A program made the position numbers and the translations under genes. The notes beneath the pieces are model-generated. The model was not told the origin of the DNA and made no database searches. It saw only the letters and a list, made by a program, of their open reading frames with translations. From Symsagittifera roscoffensis (taxonomy: Eukaryota; Xenacoelomorpha; Acoela; Convolutidae), in assembly GCF_963678635.1 (NCBI RefSeq), contig NC_087069.1, positions 46,642,276 through 46,706,275 of the forward strand: 64,000 nt of DNA, written 5' to 3'. Positions 54,688 to 64,000 of the stretch are shown here, piece by piece. How positions within the stretch are numbered: the first letter of the stretch is position 1; every line of letters begins with the position of its first letter.

Positions 54688-55121
54688 GGCTCTTTTTCCT
54701 TTTCCCCCCACCTCACACGTGCTTCATTTTTTTGTGTAACGAGTGGTTTTACGAAGTTGAGTATGAAGACTAAATATGTTTGTCGTGGCCTTATTAGTCT
54801 GTATGTGAATTTTCATAACAATCCTACAAAGTTGTCAACAAATTTACATGTAAAAATTTACAGGTGGGGGGGAAGGCTCTTTTCCAGTTTCCCCCCTTTC
54901 AAATTACCGAATTTTATGTTTGTTTTACGTGTTATTACGGCTAAATGCGTGATGTTACGCTGTTAAGTATGAAGAACAAATCTGTTCAGAATTGTCGATT
55001 TGTTCAACACGCCAAATTTCATTGCATTATGACAACGTTAAATAAGCTTTTCAAAATTGAATTTGAAAGGTGGAGGGGGGGGGGAACTGGAAAAGAGACG
55101 GGGGGAAAAGGAAAAAGAGCC
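54688..55121 (+). mobile_element. Short TIR element, GGCTCTTTTTCC family, with nested insertion
   Basis: Starts GGCTCTTTTTCCTTTTCCCC and ends with its inverted complement (GGGGAAAAGGAAAAAGAGCC). The 8-bp duplication AAAACATC is exact (54680-54687 and 55122-55129). Without the nested element (54875-55099 plus one duplicated 8-mer) it is 201 bp, close to the 219-bp copy at 53042. No coding content. Confidence 0.93.
54875..55099 (+). mobile_element. Nested short TIR element, GGCTCTTTTCCAG family
   Basis: 225 bp: left end GGCTCTTTTCCAGTTTCCCC; right end reads AACTGGAAAAGAGAC, an inverted match with the terminal two bases mutated. It is inserted in the G-rich right end of the 54688 element with the exact 8-bp duplication GGGGGGAA (54867-54874 and 55100-55107). 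Younger than its host element. Confidence 0.92.
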
Positions 55122-55129
55122 AAAACATC

Positions 55130-56104
55130 GAGATAAACGCAAGCTAAGATGCACAATTATCTGTTTTTAAACCAACAAAGGGGCTATTCAAAAATTTTCA
55201 TCTAATGTTGAAAAAGGTACCTTCTATTTCTCCAATAATCAAAGAATAAACAATAAGTTGTGTCAAAATAACCAAGCAATAGGTAAAAACTGGAGTTGTC
55301 TTCATGTTCTTTAAATTAGATTGACAAACAGTTTTTGGTCAACTTTTGATTCGTCAGAGTTTTCTGCAAAATTTCGATACAATAGTGTTTTCCCGGACTT
55401 TCCATGAAAATTTATGATCGCAGCCGCATTTGATCTCAAATGTTTCCCGTCAAAATTTTTACCGGATTGTTTTTTGGAATTTTCCCTGATTTTTTGAAAG
55501 TTATAAGCGTGGCATTTTCTTTGTAGATTCTATTTTACCTTCAAGTGTTTTAAACTAGGGACTAGGTTTTTCAATAACAATTTGAAAAATCAAATGAGCA
55601 CCCGGGTGGAAATCCATACAAAAAATACTTTGAACATCTGGCATACGCCTAGTCGATAAAAAATTGCAGTTCTTTTTCCTTTTCGAATCAGTTTCATTTT
55701 TTTTGGGTCAATTTTTTGTTGTTTTTGTCAGATTGCTGCAAAATTGACATGCTTAATAATAAGGCTAGGATAAATTTGTTTCGGTTTCAAAACTTAACTT
55801 TTTAAAATTCTTCATTATACCACAAAATTTGTGCTTATGCGCGTTGAAGGCGGCGGGGGGAGTTGATGGGCTGGGTTTTGAGATTGAAAGCCAAAATGAT
55901 TCTTTTACAAGCTTTCATGTTTCAAAAAATGCGGATCATTGTGATTTCATTTGACGTATTGAAACGTATGACTAGAATATTTTCATGTAGGGAAGATATA
56001 AGAATAAAAATTTAGCTCAACTCGCTAAACTTGGAATTTTCAATAAGCTGGTCATCAAGCTGGTGCTAGATAAACCTCATCAAGCTGGTAATAGGTTTCT
56101 TTTT
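55130..56104. other. Mostly unassigned, worn TIR-element scrap inside
   Basis: 55663-55880 loosely follows the GGCTCTTTTTCC family ('gttctttttccttttcg', 'aaaattgacatgcttaataataaggctaggataaatttg', 'ggcggggggagttg') but is too diverged to set ends. The rest is not recognisable. Confidence 0.4.
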
Positions 56105-56112
56105 GGTAACTT

Positions 56113-56324
56113 GGCTCTTTTCCAGTTTCCTCCTTTCAAAATACCGAGTTTTATGTTTGTTTTATGTGTTATTACGGCTAAATGCGTGATGTTACGCTGT
56201 AAAGTATGAAGAACAAATCTGTTCAGAATTGTCGATTTGTTCACCACGCCAAATTTTGTTGCATTATGACAACGTTAAATGACTTTTTAAAATTGAATTT
56301 GAAAGGGGGAACTGGAAAAGAGCC
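56113..56324 (+). mobile_element. Short TIR element, GGCTCTTTTCCAG family, complete
   Basis: A 212-bp element with perfect termini GGCTCTTTTCCAGTT and AACTGGAAAAGAGCC. Flanks are GGTAACTT (56105-56112) and GGTAACTG (56325-56332), an 8-bp duplication with one mismatch. The interior matches the nested copy at 54875 nearly base for base ('gtgttattacggctaaatgcgtgatgttacgctg'). Confidence 0.92.
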
Positions 56325-56332
56325 GGTAACTG

Positions 56333-57059
56333 TTAAATTTCTGTAAACACATTTATCATGTCTATCACAGGCAATGTCAACTTTTGAAACTATCGAAATC
56401 TTTGAAACTGTAGTATAAAACTGGAAACAATAAAAAATTGTCGACTTAGGGCTTCAAAATCCTAACACTCTCAATTTTATCCTCAATTTCAAGGCTGTAT
56501 AAAAATTTAGCTGAACAAAAATGTTTGCTCATAGTTTATGAAAGATTGGTTCTAGAAATTTAAATCGTTCCACCAAAAAACTTCAAACTTGAAAAGAAGT
56601 GACAGACAATTTACAAAAATTGTCTGTCACCAAAAAAGTTAACTATTTGTCAGCTATGGACCAAAATCTCCGGCATATTTTTTCCTTAACTGCCTTACGA
56701 AATTTTTTTTTTACATATTTTCAATCAAAAGCCGAAACTAAAGTTTTCATAAATCGTTTCAAAATTGAATAACCAAATAAACAACATTTTTTCTAAATGT
56801 TGATCTTGTGCAAAAAAGATTGTTTTTGATTACTCCCTCAAACTATACAAAAGTATTGAAAAACCTTGAAATCTTTTGTTCCAGTTTTGATTTTTAAAAA
56901 CGTTTAGAAAGAAAAGCGATTTTAAACAGTGTAGTTGATAGCGGTGCAAGTAGTACAGAAAGTTTTGCCAAGAGCAGTGAATAATTGGTGGCGTTAGTAA
57001 AATAGTCTTAATCGAAAAGAAAGCATTCAGATTAGTTTCGAGAACAAGTGTTTTGCTCG
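56333..57059. other. No recognisable gene
   Basis: AT-rich. A perfect inverted pair 'gtgacagacaattt' and 'aaattgtctgtcac' at 56599-56631 forms a 14-bp stem with a short loop. Otherwise nothing assignable. Confidence 0.45.
56599..56631. repeat. Perfect 14-bp stem-loop
   Basis: GTGACAGACAATTT, a 5-base loop, then AAATTGTCTGTCAC. No gene is close, so a terminator role is not implied. Confidence 0.75.
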
Positions 57060-57314
57060 TAGTTAGGCTTACCCGTAAAAAGAGGTTTTAGGCAATTTTT
57101 TTGGAAAACGTTGACCAAAAAACTGCTTCTCCTTCGGCGCGCGCTCCACCTCTCAGAATTAGGATATTTTGGCGCCGAAGGCGCTCTTAAAAAACTTTTA
57201 GGCTCCATCATTAAAAATGGATATCTCAAGATAGTTCAAAGGGACCCTTTGGGTCGGCAGGGGGTCAAATCTGTGCGAGAGGGGGAAGTCAACCCCCCTA
57301 AATCTGACCCTGGC
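57060..57314 (+). mobile_element. CAGGGGCGGAT-family MITE, 5' truncated
   Basis: 'gaaaacgttgaccaaaaaactgc', 'ggcgcgcgctccacc', 'ggcgccgaaggcgct', 'gggaccctttgggtcggcagggggtc' and the end 'cccccctaaatctgaccctgg' follow the family order. The first part is missing. Confidence 0.8.
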
Positions 57315-57929
57315 TAAAAGTACAAAATAACAGTTTCTTTTAGTTCCGTCATCAACTGAAAAGCACACGAAACAAAACAAAAACAAATTGAAATGAAGCG
57401 ATGACATTTGTTGAATAATAAAGGAGAAAAAAAATTTCAAAAAATAATCGATTATAATGATTTTTGTTTCTGATAAAAGTAACAGTATAATCCATTTTTA
57501 ATCGATTGTAATCAAATTTTTAAAAAAATGTATGGACTGACAATAAAAAACCATTAGGTGTGGCGCTGAAAATTATCGAGGAGAAATGTCTTTAAACATG
57601 CTAAATCAAAAAAAAAATTCTTCAATTTGAATAGTGGGGGCAACAAAAACATCGGCTACTCTGCAAATAGCACAGAAAATTACGACCACCTTGTTAATTG
57701 AAAAAAGGTTTTTTTTTATTATGATTGTGGAGTTTTTTTTATGCGTGAAGTGATGAGGGGAAAAAAATTTATAACATTAGATAAATAATCGAAAATGAGT
57801 ATATATTTCTCAAAAATTATTATAAAAAAATCGAAAAAGTTTCAGAAAGTATTTTTAATTTTTTAAATAGCTTTTGTGAGTTTTTTCAACTTATAAAAAA
57901 ACTTCTCGTTGAATCAAGTGAAAGCTTCC
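57315..57929. other. No recognisable gene
   Basis: Contains TAATCGATTATAAT-type units at 57440-57515. A minus-strand frame at 57440-57340 begins with a hydrophobic stretch like a signal peptide, but no compatible donor splice site was found. Confidence 0.4.
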
Positions 57930-58235
57930 ACTTGATGTTGAGGTCCCTAGCAGAAGAAGGTCCTCACTGGGAAACGCAGAAGATACGTGGCTTAGAGATA
58001 AATTCACTCTTAAGCCTGTGAATGCAGACATACAAAAAAAACTTTTGGAAAAAGCCCTAGACCCATCCGGATCTGAGCAATCAACTCTATAGAAAGAGAG
58101 AAAAATTTGTGAAAACTTCAGAACATACAAGGAAGAATGTCTGAGAGAACATTGCAAGAAGGTAGCAGGTGTAATTTCTGTCTAGAAGAGGAAATCCAAT
58201 GGAAGAAAAGATTTAAAAAACAAAGCAAAGGGCAA

Positions 58236-58463
58236 GTTAAAAATCAAAGTAAAAAACAAAGCAAAAGATTTAAAAAACAAAACAAAGTATCTGAAGATAA
58301 TACAGTGCATGTGGAAAAAATGGCCATCACGACAAATGATGTCCAGCAGTTAAAAAACAAAGTAAAAAACAAAGCAAAAGATTTAAAAAACAAAACAAAG
58401 TATCTGAAGATAAAACAGTGCATGTGGAAAAAATGGCCATCACGACAAATGATGTCCAGCAGT
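58236..58463 (+). repeat. 113-bp tandem duplication, two units
   Basis: 58236-58348 and 58349-58463 repeat 'aaaaacaaagcaaaagattt', 'aagtatctgaagataa' and 'atggccatcacgacaaatgatgtccagcagt' with an exact 113-base period and few differences, so it is recent. Confidence 0.92.
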
Positions 58464-59598
58464 CAGAAAATTGTGTAGTAAATGCGGCGGAAAACCCATT
58501 TTGCACGTATGTGCAGAACATCAACTTGAAGAGACACGTTTTAAAAAGAACATGAGAAATGAAGAATTGTAGTTGACGAACAATTGAAAAAACTGGATAC
58601 TGCCGAACAGTCATGTAGCTGGCACACCATTGAGTTCAATGAAATCATCGCTAAGTAGAAAATTAAATGGGGACCTCTCCTCTGACAAAAGTTATTGCTT
58701 ATTGTTTTGGGATAGATCAGTTTCGGGCATGACAAGTGTGGCGATCGATGAGGTAATCAGAGGAAACAAGATACCAATCCCAATAAGTGAATCAGAATTC
58801 ATGTCAATAGCAGATAACGGAAGTGTAGCATCAACAGTTCCAAAATAGATGGCAGAGAGGGTAGTAGAAACGATCTATTAATAATTTGGTATCCGTACCA
58901 AAACCCACCAATGGGAAAGATATACAATCACTGCCAAATCAAGACATACGGTGCTCTGGCTATGGCTATCGATAAAAGACATCCGCTGGGTAGCAGAGAT
59001 AGTAGTCGTGTGCATTAAAGGTAATCGAAAATGAACTGAACACAGTTTCGAAAAGCTAGAAAAAAACTCGGCCTACACAAGAACGCTGTGCAAAAAAACT
59101 CACGTAAGGTATCTGATTTCTGAACATTTAACGTCAACTGAAAGTAAGATTACTGACAAACCAAGCTAAAAAGATCTACTAAACAAAAAATTGACTAGAT
59201 CGTAATTTAGTGGTCATATTAAAATTAATCAGAATATTTACGGCAAAACAAAGTAAAAGCACAAGATGTCCGATAGACTTGCACTAAAAAAAAACAGAAA
59301 ATGAGTTTTTTACTGCTACAATTGCCAACAACAACAAAAAATTGGAAGCCTTCCCTAAAAAACTAAAAAAAAAGGTTTTTAAGTTGTCAGTGAAACGACG
59401 ACTCTAACAGAAAAAAAAACTAGCAGTAGCCTCAACAGTATGGAATCAGTCAATTTATGAAAGCTACTACCGGATGCCGTATTTTGATATTCTGAACGAT
59501 TGTATTGCTCAAGAAATAAGTCGGTCGGAAGTGGAAGAATATTGTTTACCAAAGTTACATCCACAAAATGTTTATTCGCCATCACCCTTGGATCCAAG

Positions 59599-60020
59599 CA
59601 GGGGCGGATCTAAGATTTTCTCGAGGGGGGCGGATTTTCAAAAAATTTTCCAAAATTTTGACGACCTTTTTTTTTAGGTCGACCAAATTGATTTTTCGAG
59701 CTCTCCCAAAGCACTGTTTTGCCCCTATTTTGGCTAAATTTTCTGCGCCGCAGGCAAATTATTGAAAAAACAGTCAAAAAAGCCGTTTTTGGGCACTTTT
59801 TGAAAAATGTTGACAAAAAAATCGCGTTTTTTTTTGGCGCGCGCTCCCCCTCAAAGTTAGTATATATTGGCGCCAAAGGCGCTTTTAGAAAAAATTTAGG
59901 GTGGGTCGGCCAAAAATGGATTTCTGAAAAAGTATCAAAGGGGGGACGCTTTGGGTCGGCAGGGGGTCGAATCCCTGAAAAAGAAGGGCGTCCACCCCCC
60001 CCCCCCTAAATCCGCCCCTG
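59599..60020 (+). mobile_element. hAT-type MITE, CAGGGGCGGAT family, complete
   Basis: 422 bp with ends CAGGGGCGGATCTAAG and CTAAATCCGCCCCTG, flanked by the exact 8-bp duplication GATCCAAG (59591-59598 and 60021-60028). It carries an extra block near 59725-59765 absent from the 676-1088 copy. It is inserted in the RT of a decayed Ty3/Gypsy element, whose reading resumes at 60031. Confidence 0.95.
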
Positions 60021-60030
60021 GATCCAAGTA

Positions 60031-60420
60031 TAAAGGCTTATGTTAATGACAATCTTGTAGCAAAATCACGTAGCAAAATCAGACGGCTACTATGAGCTGA
60101 AGGACGTGCACGCAATCTTTCCACAAGCATTAGACAAAGCACTATCGGTCTCTACGAAACAAACTGTTTCTTTGATGACAAAGTAAAGAAAAGGGCCAAG
60201 GATTCACACATCGAACACGTCGATGCATGTCTTGCGGGATTGGATACCATACATATATCCAATTATTTAGCAAAATTTCAGTTCATGCAACATGACGTAG
60301 AAAGACTGGGATATAAAATTAGCCAGGAAAGATAATAACCCCCGAATAACAGTATAGACCCAATCATAAAATTACAGGAAACAAAAAGGCGAAGAAAGCT
60401 ACAATCTTACCAGAGATCCA
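60031..60420 (+). pseudogene. Ty3/Gypsy-like RT C-terminal fragment
   Basis: AYVNDNLVAKS at the start corresponds to the 'yvDDllv.S' catalytic block with the first Asp changed to Asn. HIEHVDACLAGLDTI and FQFMQHDVERLGYKIS follow, the standard 'H..hl..vf..l.......k..f....v..LGh.is' sequence. Non-functional. Confidence 0.75.
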
Positions 60421-60590
60421 TTGGGCTCTAATTTTATACCAGGCTGAGGGCAGAAAACAAAACAATTCGGATCGATAATTTGAATGGCTACAAGTGCATG
60501 CATCAATTTGTTCGACTGACTGATACAACTTGAAGCAGATTTTGTTGACAAAATCCTTGCTATCAAAATAGGCAAACACGAATTAAGTGC

Positions 60591-60634
60591 GACGAATCGC
60601 ACGACGAATCGCACGACGAATCGCACGACGAATT
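60591..60634 (+). repeat. 12-bp microsatellite-like tandem repeat
   Basis: GACGAATCGCAC repeated 3.7 times (60591-60602, 60603-60614, 60615-60626 and a partial unit), unbroken. Confidence 0.95.
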
Positions 60635-61079
60635 ATTTTGTTCTCGGAAACATGACACAATGAAATGCGATTGGAAAAACATTTCAAACGCGTGCCGTTG
60701 CCTAAATATTTGCCGAATGAAATAATTGAAAATTTTTGTTTTACAGGATTTTTTTCCTGTAGTAATAAATAACCGAGTGTTACGAAATTTTTTAACATGC
60801 CACAGTTCAAACTATTAAGTCAACTACTTTTAAGAAGGTAGATTGACCGGTTAGTTCAAATTGACTTTGATTTAGACAATTTGATGAGATTAAAAATGGG
60901 GCTTTTGGTTATATATCACAAAAACGTTAATCAAAGCCCCAAATTATTAAAAATACGGCAAATATTTGTTGTAGCTTGATAAGGTTTGTTTTCAACTGAT
61001 GTAGTCGCAGAGATGATTATTAATCTTCAAAAAACATTGTTAAAAACCTAAATGTTACTTGCGTTCACCGCGCACAAAC

Positions 61080-61370
61080 AGAAATCTAAAGCAAATTTGA
61101 CGTCTTCGAGTATCAGAGGTGAATGCGTCGACGTCTTCCGCGCGACAAACCCGAGATAAGAAGCAACTTTTGCAGATTCTGACAAGACATGCTGGCCTCA
61201 TAATCTGACCACCAGCAAGGAAAATTGCAAGCCTTGCACTACTATTAGCGAGCAGTTAAAACCACTAACCCCGCAGTATAAAGTTCAACCTCTAAATTAA
61301 CTGTCGACACCAAATGAAGAATGGCAATAGAATGCTGCCAGAAAACTTTATCAAAAAAAGAGAAATTTAA
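61080..61370 (+). pseudogene. Ty3/Gypsy-like integrase zinc-region fragment
   Basis: DKTCWPHNLTTSKENCKPCTTI supplies the Cys-x2-Cys pair, then EQLKPLTPQYKVQPLN and LSTPNEEWQ. These match the 'C..Cq..K....p......lP.....pf..i..Df' path into the integrase core. The core acids are lost. Confidence 0.6.
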
Positions 61371-61619
61371 AAAGAAGAATATCACCAGCGATATACGTGT
61401 TTAAGAAACTTTAACAGGAAAAACTTTTAATAATGCGAACGCTGCAATTGGAAATATATTTTGAAGCAATCTCAAGAAGAAAACAAATCTCCTTGATTGT
61501 TTCGAGTATCCCAATCAAAAATCCTAACCGGAAATAGGTTGCGAAAACAATAAGATAGAGTTCCTAAAAGTACTAGCAAAAAATGAACACGGGGGAATAA
61601 GCTACCTGTACTGACAAAA
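61371..61619. other. No clear element
   Basis: Probably further decayed retroelement sequence; no motif readable. Confidence 0.35.
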
Positions 61620-62275
61620 TGGTTTTTGATCGAGTTAATTTGATATTAAACGGGTTTCAAATCGATCCAAATTGATTAAAAATGTACATTTTACGAACTT
61701 AAATGGATTTTCAATCGATTTAAATTGATATTTTTTAAAAATTTTGGATCAATCTAAAAGTCTAAAAAATCAATTTAAATTGCTTTGGAGGTATTTTTGA
61801 TTTACTAAAATCCATCCGAATCTCACTCAAAACCATCCGAATTTCAATAAAATTCGTTCAAATCGGCTTAGATCGATCTTTCTTGAAAATTTTGGATCGA
61901 TTTAAGTGTATAAAAAGATGAATTGGATAGGGTTTCAGACTCACTAAAATCAATTTTTTCGGCTAACACGGCAAAAAAATTTGAGTTCGAAAGTATACAG
62001 TGAAATCATAGAAAATTATCATTGTATATCAGATTATGGGCATAAATTTATGTAACAAAACAAGAGAAAAATCGAAATAAAACAAATTTTGATCTGAAGA
62101 TCGATTTTTTTAGCTGCGATTTAAGATCAATTGAAATCGACTTTAAAGTGATCCAAATCAATCTCTAGCTTTTCTATCTAACTTTTGTACTTTTTTCAAT
62201 CTAATATCGATCTTTGTTTAATCTACATAACTTTTGCATAGTAAAATCGATCCTAATCCGTTTTTGTCAAAGCGT
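61620..62275. repeat. AATCGATTTAAATTGAT-rich element with weak terminal inverted repeats
   Basis: About 650 bp made of degenerate ATCGATY-TAAATTGAT and GATCGATTT units in both orientations. 'tgacaaaatggtttttgatcga' at the left (61612) and 'atcctaatccgtttttgtca' at the right (62249-62268) are inverted matches over TGACAAAA and part of what follows. No target duplication found. Possibly a TIR element with expanded subterminal repeats. Confidence 0.55.
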
Positions 62276-62939
62276 GTTGATGGAAAAATTAACCAAAACG
62301 TCTAATCGTAGGCTAGTGTTTGAGAAGGAAAAATGTGAAGAATCTTTTTGACTAAAAATAACCTTGAACTTTGTTTGAACTGATTACAGCTCTGAGAACG
62401 ACTTTCATTGTTAATTTAAGGTTACATCCTTCAGGAGTATAAGAAACTAGTCATTGGTACCCAGTCGAGAAAGTTTAATTTAAACTGGCCTGGAGTCATC
62501 ATATCATGTATATTTCAAGAAACAGTTGAGGACCCCTCATGAAGAAAAACAAAATATAGAACAGAGTTTGCAGAAGCGACGTGGGGGCACAGCACGAGCG
62601 AAAGAAGCCAAACAATAGATGAGTAAATAGATGAACAAACTACATTCGGATATCGCATCTCAACTTGGCGAGGAAAACGATAAGATGGACACCGAAGGCG
62701 AAATGGTTGAGAGCAAGCAGTTGACAGCGAGCATCAACTGCGCACAAATTGAGTTCTGAAAGCAAAATTGACAAGCGTATCAAACTCAATTAAAAATATT
62801 CATTTAAAACCTTATTTTTTTGTCGAAATCATAGAGTTTCTATTGAAACAAAACTCATTATTGTAACAAAAGCTACACAAAAAATAGAAAAATATTAGCG
62901 GGATCGATCGGCAGAAATAATACGAGCAGAAAACCGGTA
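62276..62939. other. No recognisable gene
   Basis: Broken frames. May continue the third Ty3/Gypsy element (pol tail) but no motif is readable. Confidence 0.35.
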
Positions 62940-63530
62940 TTCAGAAAGAAGCAGAATAATGGGGACAGTGAAATTATATGGTGATAGTGAAATTGATCTC
63001 GAACGAAATCAGACATGTTTAAAAGGACTCACCTGACAACTCCGGATTTGACTTGGACCTATTTCTGCTACTTCAGAGCACGAATCAAGAACCCCAGAAC
63101 AAGTAAACACGAGCATATTCAGTAAAAATTACACTATCCAGAATATTCAGCAAAAAAATAATAGCCGCCTTGTCAAACCGAAAGAAGAAGCTAAGAGAGC
63201 TTCATGTTTCCTTCTTTGGCAGAGGATGAACAAATATGCAAAAAGATGGGGCCCTACTATCATCAACAATAGAGGGAAATCGGGTAAAGTGAAAATAGGG
63301 CTGATTTTGATAAAAAAAAGTGAAAATAGCAGCAGGACCACTATGTGGATGCGTCGACGATTTCCACGCTACACACCCGTCACAGGTCAGAATGAGTTGA
63401 GCATCGATTCTGATCAGTAAAACGGAGGGGAGGATACAAGCCATGCACTTTTGTTGGTAGATTTTAAAACTAGTGCAACCAAATTGAATGAAACCCGATC
63501 AATGAAACCCTAATCATTTTGGCGAGTTGC
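62940..63530 (+). other. Possible retroelement 3' coding remnant
   Basis: A plus-strand frame around 63226-63420 is basic and ends shortly before 'cggaggggaggata' (63422-63435), a purine-rich tract that could be a polypurine tract. Weak evidence; unassigned. Confidence 0.25.
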
Positions 63531-63589
63531 CCCCAACACAAAAAGAGGAACGATATTAACGTCCCGCACCGAAGTTTCTGTGATTATTA

Positions 63590-63790
63590 TCTATTATCTG
63601 TCAATTGTATGGTCGAACAAAGATGATTATTTTATCGTTCAATTATCTGGTGATTTTTGATCACAGATTAAAATAATAGATTGTATGGTGAAACAAGTCC
63701 ATAAAAATACTTCATTTTTCTGTCGATTATATTGAAATTAAAATAGATTATAATAGATTATAATCAATTTTAATTCCACTAAAATTGATA
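63590..63790. repeat. TAATC/GATTA AT-rich repeat
   Basis: Repeated TAGATTATAATAGATTATAATC units, like those at 27095 and 57440. The remaining 200 bases of the window are AT-rich and unassigned. Confidence 0.45.
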
Positions 63791-64000
63791 TAGAAATTCG
63801 ATCAAAAACACAAAAATGCGCGACCTCAATTTTAAAATTTTTTTAATTGACAGAGCATGATAATAAACCTTAAAACTTAAATTACTAACTTCTGTACCAA
63901 TATTCGAATAAAAGACACGTTGGGATAATATAATATAGCCAAAAATATAACCCAAAATATAATGTAAAACAGTATAATACTATCGCTGTAATACTTGTCA

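Larger units (their letters stand above)
57930..61370 (+). mobile_element. Third Ty3/Gypsy-like element, very decayed
   Basis: Scattered remnants in order: a gag-like segment (about 57955-58200, LGNAEDTWLRDKFTLKP), an internal 113-bp tandem duplication, an RT C-terminal part (60031-60340) interrupted by a hAT MITE, and an integrase zinc-region fragment (61080-61370). Many stops. LTRs were not found. It lies upstream (5') of the known lectin-like exons. Confidence 0.65.

Noticed and set aside
57335-57440. Minus-strand hydrophobic start that could be the signal-peptide exon of the lectin-like gene
   Set aside because: It looks like a signal peptide (MSSLHFNLFLFCFVCFS) but no phase-1 donor site follows, so it cannot join the phase-1 exon at 53789 as seen.
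1-64000. CRISPR array, phage or bacterial defence genes
   Set aside because: No regularly spaced repeats with unique spacers and no bacterial gene organisation; spliced exons and eukaryotic retroelements identify the DNA as animal.

Overview
This window is a stretch of a eukaryotic, almost certainly animal (invertebrate) nuclear genome. The evidence is canonical GT-AG spliceosomal exons separated by introns of 5-10 kb, a secreted-type cysteine-rich/C-type-lectin gene, and a metazoan-style transposon set (Ty3/Gypsy, BEL/Pao, CR1/Jockey-like LINEs, hAT elements, short TIR elements, a tRNA-like SINE). The DNA is AT-rich and broken up by long poly-G/poly-C tracts. I cannot name the species. There is no prokaryotic gene organisation, no CRISPR and no rRNA. 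Nearly all computed open reading frames are shadows or decayed transposon frames.

The one host gene I can support lies on the minus strand. Four exons (53789-53610, 43671-43552, 38145-37968, 28234-27877) join in frame with compatible phases (1-1, 1-1, 1-2, 2-stop). They encode two cysteine-rich exons followed by a C-type-lectin-like domain split by an intron, then a stop codon and an AATAAA signal. The 5' end (signal-peptide exon) was not found. Its introns hold most of the mobile DNA between 28 and 54 kb, including a whole Ty3/Gypsy element.

Layout: 1-10.8 kb, two direct copies of one >3 kb segment 7.29 kb apart, carrying different hAT insertions with matching empty sites, plus a decayed LINE RT between them. 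11-12.3 kb, two copies of a short hairpin-ended (Helentron/HINE-like) repeat. 15.3-20.5 kb, a LINE with ORF1, endonuclease and RT remnants and an internal 1.58 kb tandem duplication. 23-24 kb, two hairpin-ended repeats in inverted orientation. 27.9-53.8 kb, the lectin gene with intronic insertions: a Ty3/Gypsy element with LTRs and 5-bp target duplication (30.9-37.7 kb), a decayed second Ty3/Gypsy (39.3-43.2 kb), a four-unit tandem array with poly-G (44.3-46 kb), a SINE-like sequence, a 16-bp minisatellite and an orphan BEL/Pao gag (50.1-51.4 kb). 52-57.3 kb, a cluster of short TIR elements, some nested, with exact 8-bp target duplications. 57.9-63.5 kb, a third, badly decayed Ty3/Gypsy element interrupted by a hAT MITE.

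The elements are mostly inactive relics: stops, frameshifts and lost catalytic residues are frequent. Because insertions sit in other repeats with clear empty sites, their relative ages can be read. The most notable items are the long-intron lectin gene, two related GGCTCTTTT-ended TIR families nested in one another, a hAT remnant that appears to be the autonomous relative of the local CAGGGGCGGAT MITE family, and an uninterrupted BEL/Pao gag frame with no pol.
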